Assembly: GCA_013398615.1 (NCBI GenBank) | Contig: VZSR01000566.1 | Span: forward strand, 123,090-187,089 | DNA length: 64,000 nt | Direction: 5' to 3' | Source of the DNA: Brachypodius melanocephalos | Taxonomy: Eukaryota > Chordata > Aves > Passeriformes > Pycnonotidae | Shown here: piece after piece, positions 51,087 to 62,800 of the stretch | Position numbering within the stretch: position 1 is the stretch's first letter | Layout: each line of letters opens with the position of its first letter | Position numbers and translations under genes: made by a program | Notes under the pieces: generated by a model | The model's database searches: none | Told to the model about the DNA's origin: nothing | The model's input: the letters and a program-made list of their open reading frames with translations, nothing else

Positions 51087-51404
51087 TATCACACCCACAG
51101 CTGTGAGGGCAAAGCTGTTCCCACTCTTTGGTAACCAACACAGCTGAAATATATTGGGGACAAGATTGCCTTCAGTACCATCTCTATCTGTCCTCCCACT
51201 CTTACTTAATTCCAGTAAGTTAAAGAATTCAGAGGTCTCCAGAGTACAAGCCAGCTGTAGGTTGTACAAGTTGCATCAAACAATAGATTTCCTTTTTCTA
51301 AACCTTTTTCAGTCATTATTCTCTTTCTGTATTCCTCTTAATTCAGTTATCACTAGTTAATGACTCTTCAATCCTATCATAAACACATCTTCACTGAATT
51401 AAAA

Positions 51405-51524
51405 AGCCTCAAAAACAAAAAGCCAAACAAAAAAACGTACGCACTAAAGAAAAAACAAACAAAAAATCACCAAAAAAAACCAAAACAAAACAAAAAACAA
51501 AACAAAACAAAACAAAAAACCACA
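51405..51524. repeat. A-rich (AAAAC)n low-complexity tract
   Basis: About 120 bp of A with C interruptions, cleanest as AAAAC units at about 51480-51518. The Lys/Asn/Gln-rich 68-codon frame across it is an artefact of composition. Confidence 0.9.
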
Positions 51525-53102
51525 ACACTCATGCACACTTCCAGGAGTAGATTTAGTATAAACTAGTTAGGCAGTGCTGTGAGAGATTTATTATTTTACC
51601 AGAACAGAGTAGTGGGAGGGAAAAAATACTGTTTCTAGGGAACTGTGTATTAACTAAAAGTTATTCACCATCTGTATTTGTCTTGAGAACTAGTATTCAG
51701 TTTGAAAAATTCTGAGGACACTTTACAGCATCAGCCCAAAAATTATTAAGTATTGTTTTTTTCTCCTGTATTTTAAAACTATATTGCTAAAGATTATATG
51801 AATAAACCCAGAGAAATATGTACAGGGAAATTTTGCATTGCTTGAGACAGAAGACTGCATATAAATAACTGCAAAACACTGTTTTGTGTTTGAAAAACAA
51901 GTTGTAGGGGAGGGTTTGCAAGAAACAATATTTTATTTTACCAGTGCAGGATCACCAGGTATGAAGAAATATGAAAGAGGTCTAAAGCTGAAGCTGGTTT
52001 TTTATCTTCTCTGCTTATTACTGTGGAGGCAAGTAAATAAGAATATAATTAGAATCAAGTTTCATATGTCTGTGCATCCTTACAAACAAATCTGTCCAAT
52101 CTTATTACACTTCGTTAACCTTCACAGTAAATATGAGGTAGAGACAGACAGAAATAAGAGGGGGAGAGAGGAGAAGAAGTGAGAAAGTTCTAAAATTTAA
52201 CTGCTTATCCAATAGCACAATGTCATCAGCTGGTATTAGACTAATGTCTCTGCAATTTACACCTATTTTCAATTAAGCCATTTAACAGGATCTAAGAGAT
52301 TAGCTCAACACTTGGGTCTCCTTCCCTGACTAAACAAAGGTATCACTGGAATAATAGCTCTTCACTCAATTATATGCCAGCATACACTGGCAGAACCTCT
52401 TCCAGTATGAAGGATCTGGTCGGTAATCAGGTTACTTTATAAGCATTGAAGATTCTCACAACAGCTAGAGCAGAAAATTCCAATTTACACAGAACAATTT
52501 TCCAGGGGAAGCTTTTGAATGAGGCTGTATTTTGAAAACTATGCATTTCTGTGGTGTTCTAGCTAAACTTGTGATAGATATTTTGAACAAGTGCCAGAAA
52601 AATTTAGAGTTTTTAAAAGAAATTAAGTAATTTTAAAATCCCCCCCAAATATGTTAATATTTAAAAACTAAACATGTAATTACTGTGGAAAAGTAGCATT
52701 CCAATCTTCCTTTACTTCTTGTAGGAGAACAGGTTTTATGAAGGGCTATATGTTAGGGGAAAGACCCTTTATAAAAGGCTGGCCTAAAACAGACTAAGGC
52801 AGTTGGATGCTTTCGAGATACAGTTACATTTCACAAGTTAAATACTAGTAGGAAATGCAAACATACTGTTGAAATTGACTGTTTCATTTAAAAACCAAAC
52901 AACAAAATGACATAGAACTCAACATTTTTCAAAATCAATCAATAAAGATGTGCTTTGTTGTTTTCTTCTTGGAGATGCAAACACTGACAGGAATTAAAAA
53001 AATAAAAACAAAACAAAAAAAACCCTGCTGTTTTATATGAGTGTTTCAATCTAAAAAGACTCAAAGCTCACTCATTCATGCATTTGTTTTTTGTTTGGGG
53101 GG

Positions 53103-53167
53103 TGTGCTGGTTTTGCAATAAATGATTTTTGGTGGAGAGAGAAAAAATTAGTAATGGAACCAGCACA
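53103..53167. repeat. 65-bp unit with 10-bp perfect terminal inverted repeats
   Basis: TGTGCTGGTT at 53103-53112 and its exact reverse complement AACCAGCACA at 53158-53167 enclose 45 bp. The flanks are GGGGGG (53097-53102) and GGGAGG (53168-53173), 5 of 6 identical. It resembles a very small transposon remnant, but could be chance. Confidence 0.5.
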
Positions 53168-54739
53168 GGGAGGTGTGATTTTTTTAATGGTTTTGACTAA
53201 AATTATGTTAGTAGGCCTTATTCTGTATCTTTGCAGCATTTTTAACAGGTACACCAATGGAGAATCTACTTCATCCTTTAGATAAATAACACGTCTTTTC
53301 CTGATGTGGACGTGGAAATAAACTTGCTAAATACTGACAATGTTAAACAGAAATCTTCATAATTAGAGATATATTGTATGTAACACATCTGAAGTACTTT
53401 CAGTTTTGTACTAGTATTATTTAAGTCAAGAGTGGCAATATTCATTAAATTTCATTCATATCACAACAAAGTTCTCCATAAGGGTGTGTGGAGGGCAAGG
53501 TGTTATGCCATTAATGTGTAACATAAATAGTACTTCTTTGATACTGTCAGCATGATTCAACCCAACTTTAATCCAGCAGTCTCAATTATTTTTTAACCTA
53601 ATCCAGTGTGTATTGTGACCTGATGTAACAAACAATAACCTCCCTGCCACAGGGCAGTCTTCAACACTTCCTCTCTTAGTGGGCATTACTCTTTGTGTGG
53701 AGAATTTCTCAGAAAATTGTTTGAGGACATTGAACCTGATATCCTGAACAGTCATCACACAGGAAGTGACTAGCACTCAGAAGTGCTAATTACACTGGGG
53801 AAGTTGCCCTAAAGCATTCTATGAGGTTTATAGCTAAATTCACTGTTACTTTTCCCCAAGAAGTTAAAGGGAGAAAATTCTAAAAGCCACCTCTCCACAA
53901 CAATAAGCACTCACAACAAAGGAATTTGAAGACTGTAGACTAAAATACTCTAATGTCCTCAATATAAGCACCACAAAATACAATATGTTTTCTACTTTGG
54001 GATTTCATTTTTTTAAGCATAAACTCAGTGTTTAATTTTTTTTAATGTCTACTCACAAAAAGGACAACACTCTTGCTTCACCCAATCACCATGGGATTAA
54101 ATCTTCTTTTGTGGTTGTTGTTGTATACTGGAATGAAAATTATAGCTTTCAAGTATATAAATTAAAATAAAAGAAAAAAAATTAAAAGTACAAGAACTAG
54201 CCCTGAGAATCCAATAAGTCAGTGGTTAGAACATGGGAACAGAAAATTACAATGAATGCCTTAAAAAACCCCACAAAAAATCCTTTAGACTTAATTTCCT
54301 CGGTAATTTAACCTCTAGGCACTCTCTACTCTGAGAAATGTAGCTAAGACAACCTGCTACATGCATGTAACTGTTTATTCTCCCATCAAACATTCCATCC
54401 TTCATCTAACAAATATTCATCCTGGAAATAAAAAAAAATCCCTTGTAATTTTCTGTCAAACATAGAAGTTCAATGGAATGGTTATTCTTCAACAGTATTC
54501 TAACTACTATATTAACACTTGGTTAATTTAATCTCTATTCACCCTCTAAACTGACCACTGTTCCACATAATAGAAATATTTTCTGAAATTATGTGTTTCA
54601 TCCATACATTCTTTACAAATGCTCTGCATTCTGAAATTAATATCAATAAAGTTTCATAACATTCCTAGTTATGCCACCTATTTTGGTTTTCTTTTTTTAT
54701 TGTTATTCAAACTGCTATTGCCTCCTTTGTAGTGAATCA

Positions 54740-54753
54740 GTTACTATAGAAAC
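54740..54753. promoter_or_regulatory. RFX X-box-like motif
   Basis: GTTACTATAGAAAC matches GTTRCCATRGYAAC at 12 of 14 positions. Motif match only. Confidence 0.25.
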
Positions 54754-54951
54754 AGTTGTACATGCAAACCTGAGTTGAATCCACTAGCATGGAATAAAAA
54801 AATTATCATTTGATTGAATAGTTTGAATTGCTGGAATAACAAAATGTGAAAATTCTCGTGTTGGCTAAAATTCACACCTTGCCTAGATTCAATATGCAAT
54901 GTAAATAGTGAAACGTTATAGGTTGGTAATAAAGAAACAAATAGCTATGTT

Positions 54952-54965
54952 TTAAGCATGCTTAA
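54952..54965. repeat. 14-bp perfect palindrome
   Basis: TTAAGCATGCTTAA, within the candidate conserved element at about 54690-55200. Confidence 0.85.
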
Positions 54966-55556
54966 TCCCATCTAATATTATCACTGAGTTATTTTATTGA
55001 ATTGCTCTTCCAGTGAAAGGCTTTAAATGTAAAGATTTATTTCACAGTAAAACTGCAGGTGATTCATCATTCCAGTAATTTGTATTAATTTAGAGCTATT
55101 GGATCAATTTACTACAAGAAATTGTCTTGTGTTAATAAAAAGAACTGCATTGGGTCAAAGCTGCCAACATTAGAATGTCTAAATTTTCTTTCAGAGCTTT
55201 ATATAAATTAAAGTAATACCAGGCTGAGGCTTAACAACTGATTTTTCACCAATTCCTTCCCTGGTTTAATACTTTAGATTTATTTTTCTTTTTGTCTTTT
55301 TAACAGCTAAGAGTAGTTATAAGCAAATATAAAATGTACATACACCACACAAATTTTCATACATTTGTAGATGGCCTTACCTTTCAGGATTATAAAAATT
55401 TACAATGAACTGTCTTCCATAATGTGGTATAGTTGGTTTGAATAGGAATTGTATTGAGTGCATCTTAGCTAGTTCTGCTTTAACAATTACTACAACACTG
55501 AGAAAAAGGCTCTTTAAAGCTTGCTCCAGCCTAAGTACTCATAACATTTCTTACAG

Positions 55557-55736
55557 GTGACAGAAGCCTTTCAGACAGCCAAAATCAGAGCTGACAGCTC
55601 ACCTTCCATCAAGAACCGTGCTGATGAGGTTTTGATGTCATTTCTGTGTGCACTACAGACCCCAGCTCCTCCAAAAAACTGCTGTTCTGATCTCCTCAGC
55701 TTTTGGCCAGTGCTGTTCCACCATTTGAATATCTAA
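55557..55736 (+). other. Weak exon-like open stretch (59 codons)
   Basis: Directly after an acceptor-like CATTTCTTACAG, the plus strand stays open for 59 codons from GTG ACA GAA to a TAA at 55734-55736. The stretch is GC-richer than its surroundings. The frame is closed upstream by a stop within 18 bp of the AG, so it could only be a terminal exon. The peptide begins VTEAFQTAKIRADSSPSIKN and has no domain I know. The same CAG|GTGA could equally be a donor site. Roughly this much open length is expected by chance somewhere in 64 kb. Confidence 0.15.
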
Positions 55737-58484
55737 GCCAAGTTGAAGTTTTTTGAACATATTTGATTATTTGTTTCACTCAAGAGCTGCTCAGAGTGAG
55801 ACTGTTAATTACTATTATTTGTGCTGAACGCAAAGAAAAATTTTCCAGTGGTTTCAAAGAGCTTTGCATCAGACCCAAAGGGCTTAAATTGGATCCAATT
55901 TATTCCTGGACTTTATTGACCCTCTGCACAGTGGTGAATTTAACCTATCTTCAAATTACTAATTAAATAGGCCAAGAATATATTTTTAATGGCTTTTTTC
56001 AACTTGAACTACACTGAAAACTTGCATATGTAACGCTTGGAAATTTTTCTGAAAGCTTTTCTGGATCTGTGTTATGGTCTATGTATTTGTAATTTTTTTT
56101 TTTTTTTACATCAGTCAGTTGTTTCTGAAGCAGTAGATGATGGTGATTAGTATATGCTGATTAAAGAATTCATTTGCGTGACAATGACTTTAAATTTTAA
56201 GATAAGGCAAACTGATAAAAATAGAAGGGCATAATTCAGGGAACAATTATCCACCTCAGGTGAAGGAGTTCTACAGACTTAATTACCAAGATGTACAGAA
56301 TGCATTACTGTCAATTAGAGCACACCCTGTGCAATTCATTAAAGCCCTCTCCCCTGTGCAGAAGTGAAAAATACTTCATTATGCCCTGGAGAAATAAGGA
56401 AGAACAAAAAGGGGTAATGTCAAATGAAAAAGGGACTGATCTGTTCATAACACAGAAGTATATTATATATATTATATGAATATATTAAGGAATCTGGATG
56501 AAAGGGATAAAACTAGAAGAGGAAAAGCTGCCTTAGGAGAGGTCTAATTTGTTTACAGAGGAGTTAGGATGGAGATTTACTATGGTAATTAAGCTATTAT
56601 TCAATGACAAAATGAAAAAAAAAGAAGCAACCACTAAAGAAGCCCCACTGACACTTGGCCAAAAAAGATACATACCTTGCCAAGAATGGAAAAGGTAAAT
56701 AAACAGCAACAGATTTTTTTTTTAATGATTGTACTTAAAACCAAGTGAACCAAGTTAGAACTGTCATCATGTCATCTTTCACTTTCCTGATCTTCTCCAT
56801 ATTCTTCTACTGGACTGAAGCATCTCTCACAGTTCCCATACACAGCAATAGAGACACTTTGACATAGTTTGGAAGAACTCTCCTCTTTTCTCAATCACTC
56901 TGAGTATTTAGTACCATTACTAGTACTGTTTTGAAATATAAATATAAATATATATATAGAGGAAGTAATATTCATGTTGTGCTACACAGTAGTTGTACTC
57001 TCATTAGCATTTCTGTGGTTCTTGATTCAGGGACAGAAACTTTAAATTTGCAATGGAGACCTTTTCTCAGTATATATCTTTCATATTGCCTTAGCTAAAT
57101 TCCAAATAATCAGCCGATTACAGTAAAATGTAGTCTGTTAGATGAGATTTTCCACTCCTTCTAAAATAAGTCCAAAGTCACTAAAATGTTAATCTAGGTA
57201 ACTTTACACCAGCATCTTCCAAGTCAGCAGACAGCAGGCACTCATCCAGCCAGCCCAGCACTGAAGTCATATCAAACAGAGGTAAGTCCCACAGGAAAAC
57301 CATGATCTAATGTAGGAAACCCTCACTCTCAAGCTCTTCTGCTTAAAGCCTGCCTTGATAGCAACAGACCTTACTGTCTGTTACAAAATTTAAAAATAAG
57401 TATTGATTGCTTATAGTTATTTGTCTGTTTTGACTTAAAGCTTTAGAAGGGTTTTTTTACAGTTTCCCCTCCTTTTGCATTTCAGGTTTTTTTCTCCCAA
57501 AGCTATTCTGTGCTTTGCATTACCCTAGTCAGACAAGTGATAATTATTTCCTAGACACAGATTTACACATAACCTGCTTAATTTTAGTAATTAACCTCCA
57601 TACACTGCTATGTGGGGAAAGGATGAATGGAAAGTAAGTTTCCTAACTTGCCTGTCACAAGCAAACATGTCAGCTAAATTCCAATTAAAGGCTCAGTTTA
57701 ATTAGACAGGAGGTTGCATATGAGTCTCTAACTGCTATGACACTATGCAGGAACTCATTCTCCTTTTACATATTCCAAAATACATCAAAATGCAAATCAA
57801 AATCACGTGCATGGCAGTGAGTTAGATCCACTCAGCTGCACTCCTAAGGAGAGGGAGGGAGATGCTGAAGCTGATCAGTTCCATTATATTGCCAATTCAG
57901 ATAACAGGTAAAAAAGCCTCTCAACAGGTCATATAGTCAGGAACAATGAACTGCAAATTAGCACAGGGGAGGAGAACACCTTTCCTTAAGACTTCTCTCA
58001 AAACAAATGTGATTATTTTTAAATAAATAAACATAACAACTAGCCAAGTCACAGGGAACAATACTGGAGTATTGCACAGCATTCCATTCCTGAATCCTCA
58101 TGTCAAATTTCACGACAGATATGGATAGTTGGGTTTATCAAAATGATTTCTAATACTGCAACATAACAAGGTCAGGTATAAATCCTTGCTTCCTACACCA
58201 TGCCAGTTATTTTGACCATGCCACAGGTCAGGGTTCAGCATCCCACCTTCAACAAAATTTCTGTGGCAAATACACTGCAGCCTCACATGTGGATATTAGA
58301 GGTAACTGAAGTACAGACTTCTACTGGAAATTCTGTCTTTAGCTTGTCTCACTCACATTCAGACAGAAGAAATGGATCAGTTTGAATCAGAAGCCCAGCA
58401 GTGGTCTACATTTTCAGCTTTACTGATTCTAACACGCATACACAGTCTTTGAATGCCAACGAAAAGACAGAAATCTAAATTAAC

Positions 58485-58500
58485 AAAAAAAAAAAAAAAA
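58485..58500. repeat. Poly(A) run
   Basis: 16 A, seen directly. Confidence 0.9.
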
Positions 58501-58787
58501 GGATGGGGCAGCATAATTTTTCTTAGGTGACTATTATGAATGCATACACTAAGTTCTTCCACATTCTTCCTCTCTATACATTTTTCTTCTGATCTGGGCA
58601 TGACTCAGATTTACCCAGAGCATTGTGAGACCACAGCTGATTCTTGCATCACAGGAAAAGCTGGAACTAAGCTACTTAATTAGCTCATGATAAGTAAGAA
58701 CTTAATAAAAATGAATGAGCACAAATGTCTGACAGAGAAGGAATACATTACTGAATTTAAAGTATATCAAGGGTATCACTTATTTTG

Positions 58788-58818
58788 CCACAGCACAAGT
58801 TCAGCTGTAATGCTGTGG
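58788..58818. repeat. 8-bp inverted repeat with 15-base loop
   Basis: CCACAGCA and TGCTGTGG, extendable outward by a wobble and a T-A pair. The stem is too short for a microRNA precursor. Confidence 0.7.
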
Positions 58819-59407
58819 TAGATGTCATATTTCAGCATGATCAATAAACAATTCAAAACAAGAGCAATCAGTTCCTTTATCCACCACAGTTCAGTCATTT
58901 CATATTCTAGGGCCACATACAGTACTTCCAGCAGAAGTTGTCTCCTGTAAAATTAACACCCATGTCTATTTTAATAGGCAACAATTAATGAACTTCAATT
59001 GATTATCCCTGGAAAAACTTGACAAAAGACAGAGAGGCTTAATTTTTCTACCAAGAAAAATTTTGTATCTTCCAAGAACAAGAACTGTATCATTAAAATC
59101 TCCAAACTGAAGTCCAGTAAAATCTTTAGTCAAATTTAATAATTTTTTCCAGGATTTTTTTTTTTTTTTACAAATTACTATAAGAGAGAAATTATTTTCA
59201 TTACATGTAAACTAACTAAAAATTATCAGAACTGACTCAGCCTCGTTGATTTGTATTTATTGAATTTTAAATTCATAAGGATTAAAAAAATGACTGTGTT
59301 GTGTGTTAATCTGTAACAGTTATGTTGATACAGTGCTCCATAATTAGGCTGGGGGATTAATTCTGAAAATAGTATATATTTAGTGGTCTGATGTTAACTC
59401 AAGTGGG

Positions 59408-59449
59408 TTTTTGTTTGTTTGTTTGTTTGTTTGTTTGTTTGTTTGTTTT
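59408..59449 (+). repeat. (TTTG)n microsatellite
   Basis: About ten perfect tetranucleotide units with no interruption, so probably polymorphic. Confidence 0.95.
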
Positions 59450-59792
59450 AATTGGAAGTATGTTTTCTTCCGGGAAACAAAGAGATTCTGTGCTTCAGAA
59501 AAATCATAGATACATTTTTTCTTCTCCTCTCTGTTCAGGTATATTGTTTATTCCTTTTACCACTGATTATAGGTACATACAAGTCTTGAAATACCTAGCT
59601 GAAACATATATGAATTTGTAGGAGTATTTGTTGCAGTACATATAACTGTGGAAATTTAGGCAGATGATCAAAGTGGTTCATCTTTTATCTATGAGATAAA
59701 ACAATCTTTGCTAGTGGAAAATGTGATCAAATTTGTAATTTGTAAGTTTCTTAGATAGAAAGGCTGTGCTAGCACAATGGAAATCAGAGAAA

Positions 59793-59830
59793 GAGAATCA
59801 AGAGAAATCAAGAGAGAATCAAGAGAAATC
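59793..59830 (+). repeat. 21-bp tandem repeat, 1.8 copies
   Basis: GAGAATCAAGAGAAATCAAGA at 59793-59813, then a partial copy to 59830 without mismatch. Purine-rich on this strand. Confidence 0.85.
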
Positions 59831-62800
59831 TTTACATTGTCTTAATCTTGCCAAGCCAGTGAGGATGTTAAATAACCATTTCATTTGGTTAGAAAAATAA
59901 TTGTTTGTTACCAGTTAAACATACTATTGAATCCACTGTGAAACATACAGTATTTCCTGTACCAAGTTAAAGTCAGTCACTCCCATGCAAGTGTTTAGAA
60001 GGATAGGCAGTTTAATTTTAGGCAATACCTTCTGTGATAGTTTAATTCCTGTGTTCTCCCATCCAGTGCTACTCCAGCTGCCTTCTCATTCTATCCAAGA
60101 ATTGGAAGATGCTCCTTCCATGCCTTGGTTAAACAATTAGGATTTTACTGTTTCACTGATTAAACTATAAGGCTATTCACAAAACAGCATGAACCAATGC
60201 AGCTAGTCATAATTTCTACTCTGTGATACTGTTTGTCTCCCAGAACAATCCTCTACTTTCAAGTAAAAGTAAGATTTTGCTCTGCTTGGAGACTGCTTGT
60301 TATTCAACCTGTGTTTTTTTCCTGAAGAGTATTACAACACACAGTGTAGTTTAAACAGAAGATCTAATCTCACTCTGCAGAGCTGTTGAAACCTCCCTTC
60401 TGTGTGCACCTTGCATTGCTCGTGTCCATAAGAGTACAAGCATTTGTGGCCCCAGCATCATTAAAAAAAATAGACTGATTTCTCTGATTTTCATAAAGAA
60501 TGAGAAGTGAAACTGGCACATGACCAGAATTTCACCACTGAAAAGAATATACATAGAAGAATGTCTGTACATGTTACCTGTGTCCCTAATCAGAGGAAAT
60601 TAAAATCTTTCTACTGACTTGTAAGACATTTCAATGTAATCTTGAACAATATTGTGGAGATAACTGTTTAAAAATGACAGAACTGTAAAATTATTTAAGT
60701 TGGTAAATACTTTTAAAATAATCAAGCTCTATTTCAGTTGCACCAGGGCTGAAAATTTGCTTATCCCTACCATTGACCTACTCAGTCTACCCATCTTCAC
60801 TTCCAGACTTACACTGCTGACTTTTTCTTGAAAGTTAAAAGGTTCTACACCTTTCCAGGAGTGTGAAGAGGAAGTGCCTCCTAAAAAATTAAATACAGGG
60901 ACATTCTTTGGGAGATTGTCTATCTTTCCACTCATGTCAAACACAAGCTGATAAGTTTGTGTTAAGTACAATTTTTCATTTTTGATTAATGCAACAGTAT
61001 CAGTGTGGGGGAGGAGAGGGTGGAATGGGACGATGATATGAGACCACACAGATACCCACTTTAAAATAAAGTATACTTTAGGCCTGTACTTGATATGTTC
61101 AGTAGAAATGTCTAACAGCTGGTGTCAAAAACATAATTTCATGTTTGAAGGAATATTAGGAGAGAGAAAGAGGTGCAAAAATAGTGGTATTGTGAATACA
61201 GGAACAGGAATTCTCACTCTAATAGAGGCAAAAGGGATGAAAGGCATAAAGTCATCATGATTTCCATGCAGGTGTCTCATGTACCCATAGATAAGGCCAT
61301 AATTTTCAGTAAAGATTTTTTATCCTTCAAGAGATGCAAAAGCAGAGGCCATCTGATAATTTTTCTGTTTATATTCAATTATTACTCATCAAAAATATAT
61401 CTGCTTTATCATGTTGCTAATGGTAGTCCACCAAGGTATCTAGGCAGAGAAGCTCAATATGCTCAATTTGTACCATAAGTATACACCCAGGAAAACATAA
61501 TTTTTACTTCTTATCAAGAAAAGCAACCAAAGAGCTAAGATGCTATTAAATCACTAAGGCATATTACAAATAGTCACATCAGCAATGCATTTTTATGTTG
61601 CAAAGAACAGCACTGAGCAATAGTTATGCTGGACTATGATTTGTTCATTAAATGATGGGTCTTGTTTTATTAATTATATGAAACATTCTCTAGGCAGACA
61701 TGTTATTCAGTTTGGTTAACAGGGATAATTTTTTATTTAAAAAAATACAATTCAGCTTGCAGAATGTATTTGACCAGGTTAAATTTATTCAGAAAGTAAA
61801 ATATGCTTTCCTCTCTCATATTTAGTGTGACCTATTTTATATTAAATTGAGAATATTTAGACTTCAGAAGGGATAGAGAACAGTACCCTAAATCAGTACA
61901 ATATGCAAAAAAAAGGAAAAAAAAGAAAATCACATTGAATATGTATTAGGGAAAATTATTTCTTCCTCAAATGAACACAGACTTTCTAACGGGGATTAGG
62001 AAGTGTTATGGGAGAAATATTGCAAATGCATTAATTGAACACAAATGTGCCCTTTACTTCTTGACACTTCATTTGGAAAACACCAAGTAGGTATTAATTA
62101 AGATAACAAGTGACCCATACTTTTAATCTTTTGCTTTAATGACTGATGAAAATTTATAAACTTTAATGCTGCTTCTTCACTGATGCAGAGCTAAATATAC
62201 AAGAAGAGAATAACACAGACCTAATTTAGCTACTAAAAATTTTCACGTTTGATTTTGACATATACCTCAGAATTATAGGCAAAAATTCAAGTATTCCTTG
62301 ATTTCTTTCCTCTGGGAAATCTCACTGGGAAGCAGAAGACAATTTGTCAAGTTTTACAGAAGAATTGTCAGCTCATGACAGGTTACTGGAAAAAAAACTC
62401 TGTATTGTGTGTAGGATGCCTGAAAACATCTGTACCAAAATGAAGACTCTACATTTATCTAGTTATATTTTCCATTAGAAAGCTAGATCCTACCTCCCTT
62501 CTAATTGCAAAATTAATAAAAGAAAAATGAACATTTGCTTATCATTTAAAAGGTAAGTGCCAGCAATTTCTACACATAACCTTTATTCCCTTGTCATTGA
62601 CATAAGCTTATATATCTCAAGGAACGAGGGGAGGGGAATAAATTACCCCCTGATGCAATCAGAGAGATTCAGTTATGCATTTTAAGGAACATAAATCAAG
62701 ACTTACGTTGACAATAACTATTCCTACATTTACAAAATGTTTACTTCAAACAACAACATATCAGATAATACCAAGCATTTTTCCACTGTTTGTACTCTGG

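Noticed and set aside
50742..51269. Long open frames (up to 175 codons) across 50.8-51.1 kb, and similar ones at 15.5 and 38.0 kb
   Set aside because: They are mostly N from assembly gaps and carry no coding information.
53103..53130. TGTGCTGGTTTTG as the start of the abundant avian LTR
   Set aside because: Only about 13 bases resemble the family start, and the following sequence diverges at once. The short inverted-repeat unit explains it as well.
58786..58820. Hairpin as a microRNA precursor
   Set aside because: The stem is about 8-10 bp with a 15-base loop, far shorter than a pre-miRNA stem.
61003..61029. G-rich GGGGGAGGAGAGGGTGGAAT stretch as a G-quadruplex
   Set aside because: Only three runs of three or more G; the others are GG pairs.
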